NCBI GenBank assembly: GCA_002633005.1
Contig: NMRA01000187.1
Span: 605,644 to 669,643, forward strand
DNA: 64,000 nt
Origin: Phoronis australis
Lineage: Eukaryota > Phoronida > Phoronidae
Direction of reading: 5' to 3'
Shown here: positions 13,501-24,849 of the stretch, one piece after another
How the letters are laid out: each line of letters opens with the position of its first letter
Numbering within the stretch: position 1 is the first letter of the stretch
The notes under the pieces: generated by a model
The model's database searches: none
Told to the model about the DNA's origin: nothing
Seen by the model: only the letters and a program-made list of their open reading frames with translations
Position numbers and translations under genes: made by a program

Positions 13501-14384
13501 TATGCGCAGAAATCCGAAACTGGGGGACCCTCCAGAAAGCCCCACTTAGATGTGCGGTTGTGTAATTCGCCAGTAAGGCTAGTTATAACCATTCATGCTC
13601 GTTGAAACATTGCTCGCCCATGCGCAATCTGTACACGAAACTCGCTCTCTAAAATGCCACGCTCTGAGAATAGACTTACAAATTTGGTTACCCTTTGACG
13701 CAGCGCCACCCATACTGAAAAGTGGCCCTGTGGAAACATGATGAACGGCTCACGGAATTCCGTGTATGGGCATCAATGCGCATGTCTTGGTCGGAAGTAT
13801 ACCGACACATCGCTACCTCGTGTACACGCCTTTATGCACAGTAGTTTGTTTGGGCTTAAGCCACTGGATCGGGGTTCGCTTGATTTTGTTTCCCTATTTC
13901 GATCCCTGCTTGTTTTAATAAAATGCAACTATTCAAGTGAAAGGTGGTTGCCATACTATGCGTAACAGTAGACTGAAAGGAGTTTCCCAGATTTAAACAA
14001 ATGGGAAAGACTGAATGTTATGACGTCGGTTTCATTACTTTAACCAATGAGGAGCCATGTTAAACAACAATCGACAGTGCTACCTTTCGTAGCACTGTGA
14101 TCTGACTAAAGAATCCTGCAGCGTGATTGGTTATACTTCGCGTCCGAGTTAGAAAATTAGATCCTTGGCCCTAATCTTGTCTAGACTTGCGTCTCAATAT
14201 CTTAAATCGTGAGGTACCTGTCGACTCATGGAATTTTATCATCTTTTTGCAGGGCGCACGTGAGAAGTTCGCATGCAGAGTCAAATTCGGAGCCATTAGC
14301 ACATTACCGGCTCTGACGTCGTCGCCGGTTGTTCACGAGTTGTCTGGTAACTGTCCCGCCTCTCCGCAACCAGAGAAAACTTAG
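7511..14384 (+). CDS. CCNB: G2/mitotic B-type cyclin, nine coding exons, complete
   Basis: Regulatory subunit of the mitotic kinase CDK1. Coding exons are 7511-7651, 8300-8444, 8840-8905, 9968-10113, 10820-10924, 11210-11365, 11525-11683, 12921-13163 and 14253-14384. All junctions are GT-AG, phases match, and the sum is 430 codons plus stop. The start is the ATG at 7511 (MASKQK). The N-terminal part (residues 1-117) is basic and unstructured, with a destruction-box-like KRSLREVGN at 63-71. Cyclin box 1 covers roughly 155-290 and holds the hallmark MRAILVDWLV (189-198), LQLVGV and AAKLEERFPPE. Cyclin box 2 covers roughly 295-420, with FPPSLRAAA, WTPSLEYYS and a C-terminal ISTLP as in cyclin B1/B2. 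Parts of box 1 recall B3, so the subtype is open. Exon 2 could instead begin at 8309, an in-frame AG nine bases downstream. Introns contain no other gene. Confidence 0.93.
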
Positions 14385-16307
14385 GCTGGGTATTCAACGG
14401 TCGTGGATCAAATTATTAGTCGTCGCACTGTTTGACTACGCTTGTGTTTTCAATGTCGACCAGAGCCAAAAACAATCAATGCTGGTGCATCTTTCGTAAC
14501 CAATTGAACGGGTAGCGATACGGCCGCATTTCGAAGCAATGAGAGGTTGATTTACCAATAAATTCGCTGAAATCTTGCTGAATTCCACTGCAAGTGGGTG
14601 CGTTATACTTTGAAATGTATTCATTGTGTACACTGCATTTCAAGGTAAATGAAACACATTAGATGACATGACCCTGGAATACAAGATTATGAAAATTATG
14701 ACAGCATGCTGTTTATCATGAAATTGTTTTTCTTTTATGTTGACTGTACATATTTTATGCCGGGAAGTTAAATGTTTTTACATCTGTTGAGAAAAGTGAG
14801 TACGCTTGTGTTTCTTTTAAGAAGTGAGGCTAGGGATTTCTGACAAGGAGTCTTGCTTTTCCCTTCTTTGTCATAAAGGTCACTTTAGATCTGTGTCAGA
14901 ATTACTATTAGCCAGACATTAATTGCAGAGTAAATGAGGGACACGGACCAGTGCACAGGAGTTGCTAAAAGTATATTTTCAACCGTCGAAACTCCAGAAA
15001 ATTGCATTCTTACATTTTTATTATGTGTGAATTACTAGACGTATATTGCAGTGATGAGGATAAATTTGTGCCATGGGGTTTCAAGAAACGATGGGGTTCA
15101 TTCTTGGCGGAAATTTGTGTTTATTTATTTATTTATTTATGCGAATGTATTTACACTTTTATGTTAGTGTTGCGTGTTAGAAATGAAAATGAAAATTTGA
15201 AAAATAGTTTTACTAATTGTCCAAAAATGTGTAGCAAAGCATGTGTAATAATTCAAATAAAAGAGCTCAATCCCCTAAACGTACAAGAGAAAACTGCTCA
15301 CGCAGTTTACAACTGCACAAGACTAGGTGGGACAAAACTGTTTTATTGTAGGCCATTCCCTGACAATTTCCTCGTGATGACAAATGTTGCTCAGTTGTTG
15401 TGAGAAGACTAGGGATTCATTGAAGCTGTCTAGCATTATTTCTACTTTCTTTCAATTACCTGCAGCTGTCCTGGTCTGTCGACAGAAAATTGTGTAATGA
15501 AATTTTAACTTGTGCAACAATACTTGATATATGTAAGTCATTTAGTCTGGGACGTGTCTGTAAACTTGCCAAATATTTTTAGACGAGCAGTTAGTAGAAG
15601 AGAATTTATTTTTTAAAAAGAATGGTCGTCATAGACGGGTAATATGAGGTCTTTACTGTGATAGTGGCTCCTGTGATAGATTTACACAACTCAATGTACA
15701 AATGTTTGTCTTGGTATCTGTAATATAATTTCTGGTGTTTTAGACTTGTCTTGATTCTGCTCTTTCGCATAAAGAAATGTAGTGACATCGTGTAAAACCG
15801 CACCGCGCGAAAGCTTTATGTAACGTTTCATGCATCCGACGAGACTACAATCTCGTTTGGTGGTGCACAGAACGAGTCCACGTGCTGGAGTGCTGGCATA
15901 TTTGGTGCTTCGAAATAACCGCACTTCTTCTTGTACATGTAATGCACTGTGTCTGACTATTAGGAGGGAAAATTGAAAAAACCTGTTGCCAACAAAACCT
16001 GTTTTTCAATCCCAGAGCCGGCAGGTCGCAAATGTGAAGTAATCCAGTCCATGCGGTGGCTTAACTGAACTCCAGGTAAGTTTGCGCAAAGGCTGTGAGT
16101 AAGTGCCTGGCTTGTGGAAATGTTTCAAAACACTTTGAAAAACATTTTTGAAGGCTTGATATTAATTTTTTTTTTGATTCAGTACGATTTGTTTCAATTA
16201 TCATCGGCGTCTAATCTCTGTACTCGAAACGCAACTTGAAAATTGACCAATTGCATGGCATTGACGTGATTGGTTAATTTTCAAGTCTGAATGTGAATCT
16301 AGACTTA
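14385..16307. other. intergenic stretch, probable cyclin 3' UTR then no gene seen
   Basis: The first few hundred bases probably belong to the cyclin 3' untranslated region. Beyond that I see a short (TTTA)n run near 15120 and AT-rich sequence without convincing exons. Confidence 0.4.
14557..14562 (+). terminator. possible poly(A) signal of the cyclin gene
   Basis: AATAAA lies 173 bases after the cyclin stop codon. It is the first canonical hexamer on this strand after the gene, but hexamers are frequent in AT-rich DNA. Confidence 0.35.
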
Positions 16308-16466
16308 CAGGGGCGGATTCAGGATTTTGAGTTGGGTAGGGGGCAGGGCAGAGTATTGGCTAGGATTTTGCCGTCAGACATTCGCACCCCCGAACTGCCA
16401 AATGGAATCTGGCAGAATTTTAGCGGTGGCCATGGCCCCCTTGGCCCCCCTCTAAGTCCGCCACTG
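16308..16466 (+). mobile_element. hAT-like MITE, GGGGCGGATTCAGG family
   Basis: Imperfect terminal inverted repeats (CAGGGGCGGATTCAGG at the left, CCGCCACTG at the right) flank a core containing GTCAGACATTCGCACCC. The same core recurs at 40444-40613 (opposite strand) and 40746-40893. CAG/CTG ends suggest hAT ancestry. Target duplications are not clear here. Confidence 0.7.
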
Positions 16467-16549
16467 ACTTGGGTGCCAATTGGACCCTGGTGCCTGGAGT
16501 AATTACGAAATTTTTAAATATTTTTATGATGCCGGCGTCAAGCGTCAGC

Positions 16550-17960
16550 TGCTGTATCTCCTAAACCCCTTGCACAATCGTAATGAGATGTGTTCTTATG
16601 TAGCTGAAAACAGATGGCGACGACTTGGGGACCGTGTCGACTACTGCTGAATCGTGGCCCATCGCAGGATCTTCGTGAAATTTTACGAATGTGTTCCCAT
16701 GGAGCTGACAAAGGATGACGACCAAACCGACTATCGTTGTGCCCCCAAGTGAAAATTTTAGATTATTTACGTTTGCCTCTGTATCTTCCGTGTTCTTTGG
16801 TGGATTTTCATGAAATTTGCCTAATAGGTTTCTAATAATGAGATGACAACACCATCCCATTTTGGAGTGACTTGGCGCCACGTAATGAGCATTTCTAAAA
16901 TTTTTGTCCTTTGTTTTGCGCCCCTCTCTCATTTCGAATATTGTCGTATGTGTTTCTGAGTAGCGGACGAGTAATTTATAAAATTACGAAAAGCTGTAAT
17001 TAAGTGGAAAATATGTCTAGGATAACCAACCAACCTTATTTTAGCTCAAAATGACATGGAAAAAGGTTGCCTTCGCCTTTAAGTTGATTTTCGACAGGGT
17101 TCGATTACATTGGCGCTCTCTAGTGGCGATTTTTTTTAGTCTACGGCTGTATCCTTTGCAGGATCTTAGCGAAATTTGGCGGAGGTGTTCCTATGGAGCT
17201 GACAACGGATGGCAACGAGTTTTAGAACAATTAGACTACTGTTAGTTTATTTACGTTTGCCTCTGTTTCTTTGTAGTTCATTGATGCATTTTCATGAAAT
17301 TGTGTTCTTGATGAGAACATCGTAGCTGACGTTGATTTTTGGACCAGTCTGAGAACTGTGGTGCTCCCTAGTGGCGATTTTGTTGTTTTTTGCGTCCACA
17401 GTTTTATCTCCTTTAATCCTTTGCAGGATCGGAGTGAAATTTTGCAAGTGTTACCCGTATAAATGAGTCGGCGTCTGCCCACATTTTCTGGACGACTCTT
17501 GATACTGCTGTGTCCCCTAGTATCAATACTACTGACTTTTTCCGTTTACCTCTGTATCTTAATTCTTCTTCAATGGTTTTCATGATAAAAAATTCGCAAA
17601 TAAGTTTCTATATATTATGAAAAAGATGGCACGTTTCCACATTGAAATTGGATTTACGTATTCTGCACCACCTATTGGCCTTTTTAGTACCAAACCACTG
17701 AGAGGATAATTATGAAAATTGGGAGGTGTGTTTCTACTGACGAGCAGAACTGGCGAGGATTTTTGGATGGTTCCAACTACTGTGGTGCCCCTTGCGGCAT
17801 TCTTGCTTATGCAGCTGTATCTCCTAAGCCTCTTGCAAGATATTTTGGAAGTTTGACAACAGGTGAACTGATCGGACTACCGCTTCGCCTCCTAATGTCA
17901 ATTTGTTTTTTCACGTTCGCCTCAGTCCCCTTTGGGTTCTTTGGCGTATTTGTATGAAAT
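16550..17960 (+). repeat. diverged local tandem repeat, 4-5 units
   Basis: A unit containing GCTGTATCTCCT, TTTGCAGGATC, GTGAAATTT, GTTCCTATGGAGCTGAC and TTTACGTTTGCCTCTGT recurs near 16.55, 16.65, 17.15, 17.40 and 17.81 kb, with irregular spacing of about 100-500 bp. Short reading frames inside are not conserved between units, which argues against coding. A Kolobok terminal remnant sits between units. Confidence 0.7.
16965..17078 (+). mobile_element. solo terminal remnant of the Kolobok-type element
   Basis: About 114 bp match the right terminal repeat of the element at 55282-56438, from GACGAG through AAATTACGAAAAGCTGTAAT to the terminal GGTTGCCTTCGCCT. It is directly followed by TTAA (17079-17082), the expected target site. 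The other end of the element is missing here, so this is a truncated relic. Confidence 0.85.
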
Positions 17961-18863
17961 TCAGGAAATTATTTCCTGAAGTTTCTATTTGAACGACGGC
18001 GAAGAATTCTTATTCTTGGACAGAGGAATTAGTAAAAACAGCATATCAGGAAGCAGAATGATAATCGCGTCGTGTCGACTTTTCAGAACTGTTCGGTCAT
18101 GATAGCCTAGCTATATGTATCTCTTCATCAAATCGCTATGTTGTAATGATCGAAGTTCGCACATGCACAGATATGACGCACTTCCGAAGAATGCGCAGTG
18201 GCTATACGAAATACTTTGGTAGCGTTCAGTAACGATAGGACCTCTCTAAAATCTAGCCAAAATCCTAATTTGAATACATGACAATATCTCACGTAATCTC
18301 ATGAAGTCTTGCTTTTTAGCGAGGGAGATCCTAGCTTTGAACTCTACCCCGAGGTGTTCCTTTAAGTCATACGCCAACTGAAGTCATGTGACTTTCAATC
18401 TGGAGAATGATAGACCATGTGGCTAAAGTCCAAACACAACGATAACGTCAACAGACAACTCCTCCTCCGGAAATTTGAAGCTAAGAAAATACCTGAGGCG
18501 TTCCGTATGCCTTAGACCTTGGTGTAGATAAGGCAGTAGATAGGTTATGCTTTGTTTTTTATCAGAGCCGAACAAATACAACACTACAACAAGTTTGAAA
18601 TTTTGACTAGCATACGCACCCGAATTGAAATCTAAAGAACTTAAAATTTTCCTGCACAACAAAATTCAAAACTCTCTCCAGCACTCAATGACTGCAGCCA
18701 TGGGTCTCCAAAATCCCCGGTGCATTTAATAATTTATAAACGTTTTTATAACACGCCCTTGCAAAGAGTAAAGGTTCGATAATTCTCCGTCTTCGTCACG
18801 AACTGTCCCTATTAGTCATGGCTTCACCACCTGTTTCAAGGAATGAACAATGATGTACATGCA
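17961..18863. other. intergenic stretch with a MITE relic, no gene seen
   Basis: Apart from the CGTTCAGTAACG relic at 18218-18348, I find nothing recognisable. Two short minus-strand open frames look like no known family. Confidence 0.4.
18218..18348 (-). mobile_element. diverged copy of the CGTTCAGTAACG MITE family
   Basis: The left end reads GGTAGCGTTCAGTAACGATAGG. The reverse complement of the right end reads GGGTAGAGTTCAAAGCTAGG. The interior shares AATATCTCACG and GAAGTCTTGCTTTTTAGCGAG with 32571-32728, and with the reverse complement of 24883-25040. Confidence 0.65.
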
Positions 18864-19409
18864 CTACTCGTAATAGAGGGCGTACACCATAGCCACGGCA
18901 AACAGAGATGTATTCGAGAAGGTCACATTGGCAAAATTGTCCGTATTATGGTTCCACAAACAGCGACTTCCGAACTGCATACCCGGTCGACCTTCCAAGC
19001 TTCCTATACTAACAACAGCAACGAATTTGTAACGTTTAAAGGGCATTTGTTTCACTCTCTCCATAATAACACCAGCTAAATCTTGGCTGAGCTGCTTGCA
19101 CGTGTCAGGATCATACTTAGTGTCGAACAGTCTCTCCTCAAGAACACTCTTAGCAACGTTCTCGACGGATGAAACGCTAAACTTGATGTCTGGGTTCAGT
19201 TTGTAAGTGTTCTCTAGACGAGCAGCTCCGCGATAAGTCGCTGTGTCGCTGTGTCCCGCCATGGAGACGACGTCCATAGTACTCGCAGCATCATTAAAAT
19301 TTGTCATTCCATTTTCGGCAACAGTCGTGAAGCGCCGCTGGGTTCTCTTTAAATGACCACCGTCGGCTGGGGGATGTGGTAGCTTTTTATCCCTGTGCTT
19401 CTGTGACAT
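18864..19409 (-). CDS. DYNLT5: Tctex1-domain dynein light chain, DYNLT5-like
   Basis: A 181-residue protein in one exon. The ATG at 19409 (MSQKHRDKK) is the first in frame. The frame stays open 31 codons further upstream without another ATG. Residues 1-60 are basic and look disordered. The Tctex1 domain runs from about 65 to the C-terminus: LENTYKLNP at 65-73, YDPDTCKQLSQ at 99-109, the RYKFVAVVSIG strand at 126-136, GSRCLW at 147-152 and the terminal NTSLFAVAMVYALYYE. Length and the ENTY motif fit vertebrate DYNLT5 (about 179 residues). The NTSLFAVA ending also resembles DYNLT4, so the exact ortholog is uncertain. Family members are dynein light chains or dynein-associated adaptors with roles in cargo binding and cilia. 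An unseen 5' exon is possible. Confidence 0.88.
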   Translation of the reverse strand: MSQKHRDKKLPHPPADGGHLKRTQRRFTTVAENGMTNFNDAASTMDVVSMAGHSDTATYRGAARLENTYKLNPDIKFSVSSVENVAKSVLEERLFDTKYDPDTCKQLSQDLAGVIMERVKQMPFKRYKFVAVVSIGSLEGRPGMQFGSRCLWNHNTDNFANVTFSNTSLFAVAMVYALYYE

Positions 19410-20099
19410 GATGTCGCTGGACGTCAAACTAAGAGGTGGACTTGGGCTAAGGGTTTCTACAACAGATGAAACGAGCGGCCCGTTACTGGGGGTAGTGTGC
19501 AATGAAACGCGCCTTTAGTAACCTGATAATATGTCAAAGTTGAAAGATTCTATCCGTGCATAAACACAATAACAAAAACACGGATAATGTAGGTTTATCA
19601 CATCAAACAATGTGATTGTTTTGTGTACAAAGGCTTATAGAAATGTTACAATCGTTTGCGTGTTCACTACACAATAACGATCATAACCGTTTTATAAACT
19701 CTACAAAGGCTGGTAAAAGGACCCATGTTATGAAAATAATTAAAGTCGGCGACCTGCAAACATATATTTGATTAAAATCAATTAATTGAATAATAAAAAC
19801 ATTAAATATGCCACACGTCCTTGAAGTTGAAAGTGCACTGAGTCACGTGACGCGTTATATGTTATTTAAGAATTCGCCACAATAACTGATAGGGTGTGTT
19901 TGATTGAAGCCTGTCGTGTAGTTTTTGGAATTCGGAAGAGAATATAACAAATTCGCAAACAGCAATATAATCCGACATTCAAATTAGGCCCATAAACAGG
20001 AACTGACAATTTCAACTTCGCCGTCCAACCACATAACTCTGAGCATCTACATGTATAACCACTACTTTCATCGGTAGTCGTCACAAGTTTCACATCATG

Positions 20100-20237
20100 G
20101 GAGGCGCAACAGTAGGGGGCTGGGGGCTATAGCCCCACTTTTTTTAGTGCTGCGCCGCCCATGGTCTATGGGCATTGCACCACAGTAGGGCTGGAGGGCT
20201 TTAGCCCCCACTTTTTTCAGTTCTGCGTCGCCTATGA
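20100..20237 (+). mobile_element. GC-rich palindromic MITE, dimeric form
   Basis: Two head-to-tail modules of about 65 bp each carry GGGGGCTATAGCCCC or GGGCTTTAGCCCCC, then CACTTTTTT and a GCTGCGCCGCCCATG-like end. The same modules occur at 44101-44245 (dimer, opposite orientation) and 46650-46712 (monomer). Confidence 0.7.
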
Positions 20238-20269
20238 CATGTCCTTTCCTGGTCGTCTCTAAAAATTTG

Positions 20270-21445
20270 CCCTTTCACACACTTAGGACCTTACCGACGC
20301 GCATGGGCATTTATTCAACTACCTGCCAAACCATAGATTTCAACCCAGTAAAATTAGCTATATTTTTGAAGAAAGAAAGCCTGTAAAATTTGATGTTAGA
20401 CTTTTTAACAATCGGACTTAATTGAATCTTCTGGCCATAACGTTTCGGTAAAATTTTATTAGAAAAAAAGAAACGTACATTCATGGCAAAATAATGGTAT
20501 GAATAAAACGACCAAATTCCATTTACAACTATTATTGAAATCTCTTGGTCTATTTACACCGACCTCTAGTCTATATACACTGACACGACGTTTCGGTCGG
20601 TCTCTTCTCCGGCCATCGTCAGGTGTAAATAGACCAAGAGATTTTAATAATAATTGTTATACGCCACCACCTCAGAGCGATTTTAGGAAGCCAAAGTCCA
20701 TTTGAAAAAGATGTTCAAGATGAAATCTCAAAGTCTTGTTGCAGTTTTCTGAATTATTATTTTGTTTTCATTTTAAGCAACTTTAGCTTTTGTTCATGAA
20801 AATCACAGACTTCTTATTTTTGATAGCCCCTCGTGCGAAAGTGGAGCAGTTCGAAAAACAATTTCTAACCTCGTATCGGAGTGCAGAGGTTAGGGCAAGC
20901 GTCTCATATGAGACCTATCAGCCTATTCTGAGATATGTGTTCCGAAGTTAGCCAAATTTGGACATTTTTCTAGGACTCAGGACCTTATATTTAAACCTGC
21001 ATATTTATCCAAATATCTACAAAACTATACATTTTAACTCAGTAATTTCTTAAAGTAGAAAGTCTGTAGAATTTCACTGACGACTTTTTATGAACGTGCA
21101 TCAATTGGATTGGGTCATGTAACTAAATAAATAAAGTTTAGAAAATAAAGAAAGTAAAACAACAGTAAAAAATGATCAATTTTCTTTTGATAGCGAGATT
21201 AAATATCGAAAACCCTGTTACGTTTTTCTAAGTTATCATTTCATTTTCGCTTTATGCAAATGAGGATTTTTTCATGAAAATCATAAAAGTCATTATACTC
21301 TTATATGGCCCGCCATGATAAAGTGAAACATTTCAAAAACATTCCCTAACCAAACAAAGCACATTGCAGTGAAAGTTTCACTTGAATTCGATTAGCCATT
21401 TATGAGATATGATGTTGCGAAGTTATCCATATTTGTATATTATTC
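20270..21445 (+). repeat. two tandem units of a dispersed repeat family
   Basis: Units at about 20270-20975 and 20976-21445 share, in order, an AAAGCCTGTA(A/G)AATTT block, TTCATGAAAATCA, a GCCC...AAAGTG block, a GAGATATG...GAAGTTA block and a TTCTAGG block. The first unit is longer because it contains the palindrome at 20532-20653. Reverse-orientation copies lie at 22050-22500 and 28120-29060. I see no coding capacity. Confidence 0.7.
20532..20653 (-). repeat. palindromic element with hammerhead-ribozyme-like core
   Basis: Outer arms of about 29 bp (CTCTTGGTCTATTTACACC and its complement) enclose, on the minus strand, CTGACGA (20622-20616), a GGCCGG...CCGACC stem, GAAAC and a downstream GTC. 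These are the conserved parts of a hammerhead in the right order. One extra U after CUGACGA and one extra A after GUC depart from the consensus. Related GACGTTTCGG palindromes accompany Penelope-like and retrozyme-like elements. Activity is not shown by sequence. Confidence 0.5.
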
Positions 21446-24400
21446 TAGGTTCGTCATAACCTTAATTAGTATGACTTTGCATAGCGCAGTTTAAAGCTAT
21501 GACGCTACTCAAAATGCATAGCGGATGCACCGTAGATGGACTGCATTCATTACGAACAATTTCATTGCATCAATTTCAGGCAAAAATGTGCAACAAGCTA
21601 ACGTTCGGCGGCACCCACTTCTCACATTTTTGAATATAAAAACAACTGGCAATTGGAGATTAAACATGCCAAATAATTTTCCACAAATTTCAACAGTACA
21701 GCCAGGACGCCCAACACCGAGAAAGAACGAAAATTGGCAGTGGTGTATGATAAGGATAAATACGGTTAAGTTCCGTCACTGATGACGTAGTGACTGAAAC
21801 AAAACCCAGAATTAGCAACGCAGTAGTTTTGAGCGTCTCTTGGTTGCTCGACGTCCATGACAACGCAGATTAACGGCTTAAAAGGGTTTAATAGATCTCG
21901 CCGTATATCATTCGATGGCGGCAGGAGACCATAGTTAAATGATTTGCAAAATATGATAAACTGCTCGTGTTCCGTTGCATGACAACTGCATGTGAACTTG
22001 TAGGACACGATAACGATTTCTGAGTGAACTGTAAGCTAATTTGTTAAGGATGTATAGTGCCCTAGAATGTCGAAATTTGCCTAACATAATGTCTTAGAAA
22101 TAAATGCCCGATCGGACTCATATGAAACGTTTAGATACTATGCTTTTTGAGGGACTGGCTACCAAAATAACAGTCCTTTGTGATTTTCACATAAAAACTC
22201 GAAACTCCCGGAAACGAAAACGGAGTGATAATTTAAAAAGATGTGACATCTCTTTTAAGATTTCGGAAAGTGTATTTCCGAAACTGTCATATTACTGTTG
22301 TAGTACGCTGTTTCGCTGTCAGTGAACCTTTCTCTTTTGCTAAAATGTATTTTAAAAAGACACGGTAACGTGACCCAATTGAGCGTAGACTGGCAAAAAG
22401 CCAGAAATCAAATTCTACAGGCCTTCTGCTTTTAGAAAATATGTACTTTCACTGAGTTGAAATCTGTATTTTTGTAGATATTTGAATAGGCACACAAGCT
22501 TGTTGATACGCTCATACATCACCTAAATTTGAGACTGGCATCACTTCAATACGTGTAAACGTAAGTGCAAGCCTGTAACTAGGGAACACTTTCGACATTG
22601 ACCCACGCGAAAGCAGGAGACCTCTGAGGAGAATTTCGCCCCCCGGGGGTTCGTTTGTCTAGAGTTGTTTCCCTAGAGTGGGTGACTTTCTTGCCAAGAA
22701 GCGTAGCAAAACTGAACAAATCTTTCGTGGGCCAGGACTTGTCGTACTGTCTGGCAACTGACAAGTACTAATTCATTGCAAGGTCGCATAACAAATAGCT
22801 GATAGAGGGTGACAGCGTAGATGGTTAACCTCGGAGTGTATTTGCTGTTTTTACTCCGATGTTTCTACTTATAACTGGCACAAACATGCGGGTACTTAGG
22901 TCAAGTTCAATGGCAAGAATTAACGGCTACTATACTACCATGTAGGTAGGTGTCCGTATCAAATCAATCACTCTGACAGTTAAATGTTAAATCTTCACCT
23001 CAGCCCACTGGTTACTCCAAGCAGGTCTGCCGCGTGCATTAACAAGAAAATATGTGAATGATAAATTCCTATAACTCACTCAGCTGACCCAAAACTGACC
23101 TGAACATTCCCATATGGGATGATTTCAATGAGTTAACTTCCAGTGACGAACGGCACGCGCTGATGACGGAGCACAAGGCACAGCAGATAATTGCCTGGAA
23201 TTCACCCTTGGTTATACACCATTCACTGTTACGCGATGAGGACCCGACCTTTAGGAGCGGTACTACGCCGAGGAATACACGTTTTGTCCACCTCCAATTT
23301 TAATAGCTTTTGTAGCGTTCATTTTGCTTGAGGCAGCCGTTTAGTGAGAAAGAGCGCAAAGGAGGTCAAACGTCTCAGTTTGAACTAGTTTAATCGTTTT
23401 ATTTGCATTGTGATCTATATCATACATCTGTGATTTTTGTTGATTTTGAGTAGCCTTCGCCTGTGGCTGTCACTTGGTAGGCATTCCTTCCAGGCTACTC
23501 AAACTTGGTTCCCAGCCCGAACAAAGCACAATGCCGCGATTTGAATTTTGGGGAAGTCAAGCACGGAGTACTTCGTCTTCTAAAAATTGACTCAGCATTC
23601 CACATATTTTTGTGAATTAATCAATTCAAGGTATTTCTAAATACGAATTGTTTTTTTTTTCAAGCAACAACTCGATCGTATTGGTTTAGCGCGGCATTGA
23701 CAAAACAAAAAACAATGAACCATCTCACAAAACCTGCAAAACTTTAGTGAATTAAGATTGATCATCCAGCTAACGACTGTCGTCCTTAAAAGCACTGTAG
23801 TACAGTACTGCTAAGAATGACGGCCAATTTCAAGTTTACTGTTGCTCTTTAGTCGATAGGCCATCTTTTTGCAAAACTATCGGCCGCTGTTTTCCTTCAC
23901 AGCTCCACCCCGAACTGAGTTTGCGTCACTTGACCCTGCCAGCATAGGTGGCGCTCGTTCTTGAAAAGCCTTCAGGTGATTTTCGAAAATGCTGGCAGGC
24001 GTTTTAAACCTATTGACAATATTTTAAATCTTGAATAATTTACCCTGGTTTTTAAACAAAATTACAGTTTTAATTGTTTGCCGCTTTGACATTCCATACT
24101 GGGAAGAGAGTTTTTTAATAGTTCAGTCGATATCGCCGTTTTTAACTCATATCTACGAGACACTGTCGGTGACGTTGTCGCCCAGAGAACACTCGTTTGT
24201 AATCATGTAACATTCGACATTGTTTGACCCTTTTATAGATATGGATTGCCAAAAGCCTATTACATAATTTTCACTTGTCGTCTCCTGTGGTTGTTATAAA
24301 TATTTTGAATCTGCGTATCCCCGCTATGACCCGCCGGTGAATACTGCTCACTCTTCAAGTCACTTTGATGGCTTCAGAGTGAAGGTCTACAAATATGCTT

Positions 24401-24849
24401 AAGTCCTTTGGATTCATTGTAATCGACCTAATCCCACCCCTTCTTTGCCAAAGACCCTTCGGTCTCATGTCACAAGTCTGTCAGGATGAGAGAACTCATG
24501 CTTGTGAACAATAGTGTCTCACAGTCATTACATTTTCAAGTATGTAAGAGACAGTTTGCAGTTTGGTTTCAACTAAATGCTTCCCGCGTGTCCTTTCTGA
24601 CTTCTCATAATATTTTCTTAATCGAACTCTCTCCCTTAACAAGCACACTCGCACTTTTTATTTGTGTAAACAAGTGTGCGTTGCGTAGACGTGAGAATCT
24701 CGCAAAAACGCAAGATTTCTTTTAGAAGGAAACATGCTTTAGCTAAGGGCTAATACAGCATGGTCCTCAACAGGTTCTCATTCACTCCCTTGCACACATT
24801 CACAAGTAAGACCGAGCTCAGAGGAATAGGTGACATCTTTGTGCAATGC
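21446..24849. other. intergenic stretch, no gene seen
   Basis: Contains one inverted repeat-family copy (22050-22500). Elsewhere I see no coding exon, RNA gene or clear transposon. Confidence 0.4.
22050..22500 (-). repeat. inverted copy of the 20.3-21.4 kb repeat family
   Basis: The reverse complement carries the TCTGTAGAATTTGATTTCTGG-type block and the TTAGGCAAATTTCGACATTCTAGG block in family order. It is diverged and truncated. Confidence 0.6.

Noticed and set aside
15002-15403. 133-codon plus-strand frame downstream of the cyclin gene
   Set aside because: AT-rich with a (TTTA)n run, no domain and no splice context; probably chance within the 3' flank.
18864-19502. Longer version of the Tctex1 protein starting at 19502
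   Set aside because: The first codon there is TTG and the extra 31 residues have no ATG; the ATG at 19409 gives a protein of the family's usual length.
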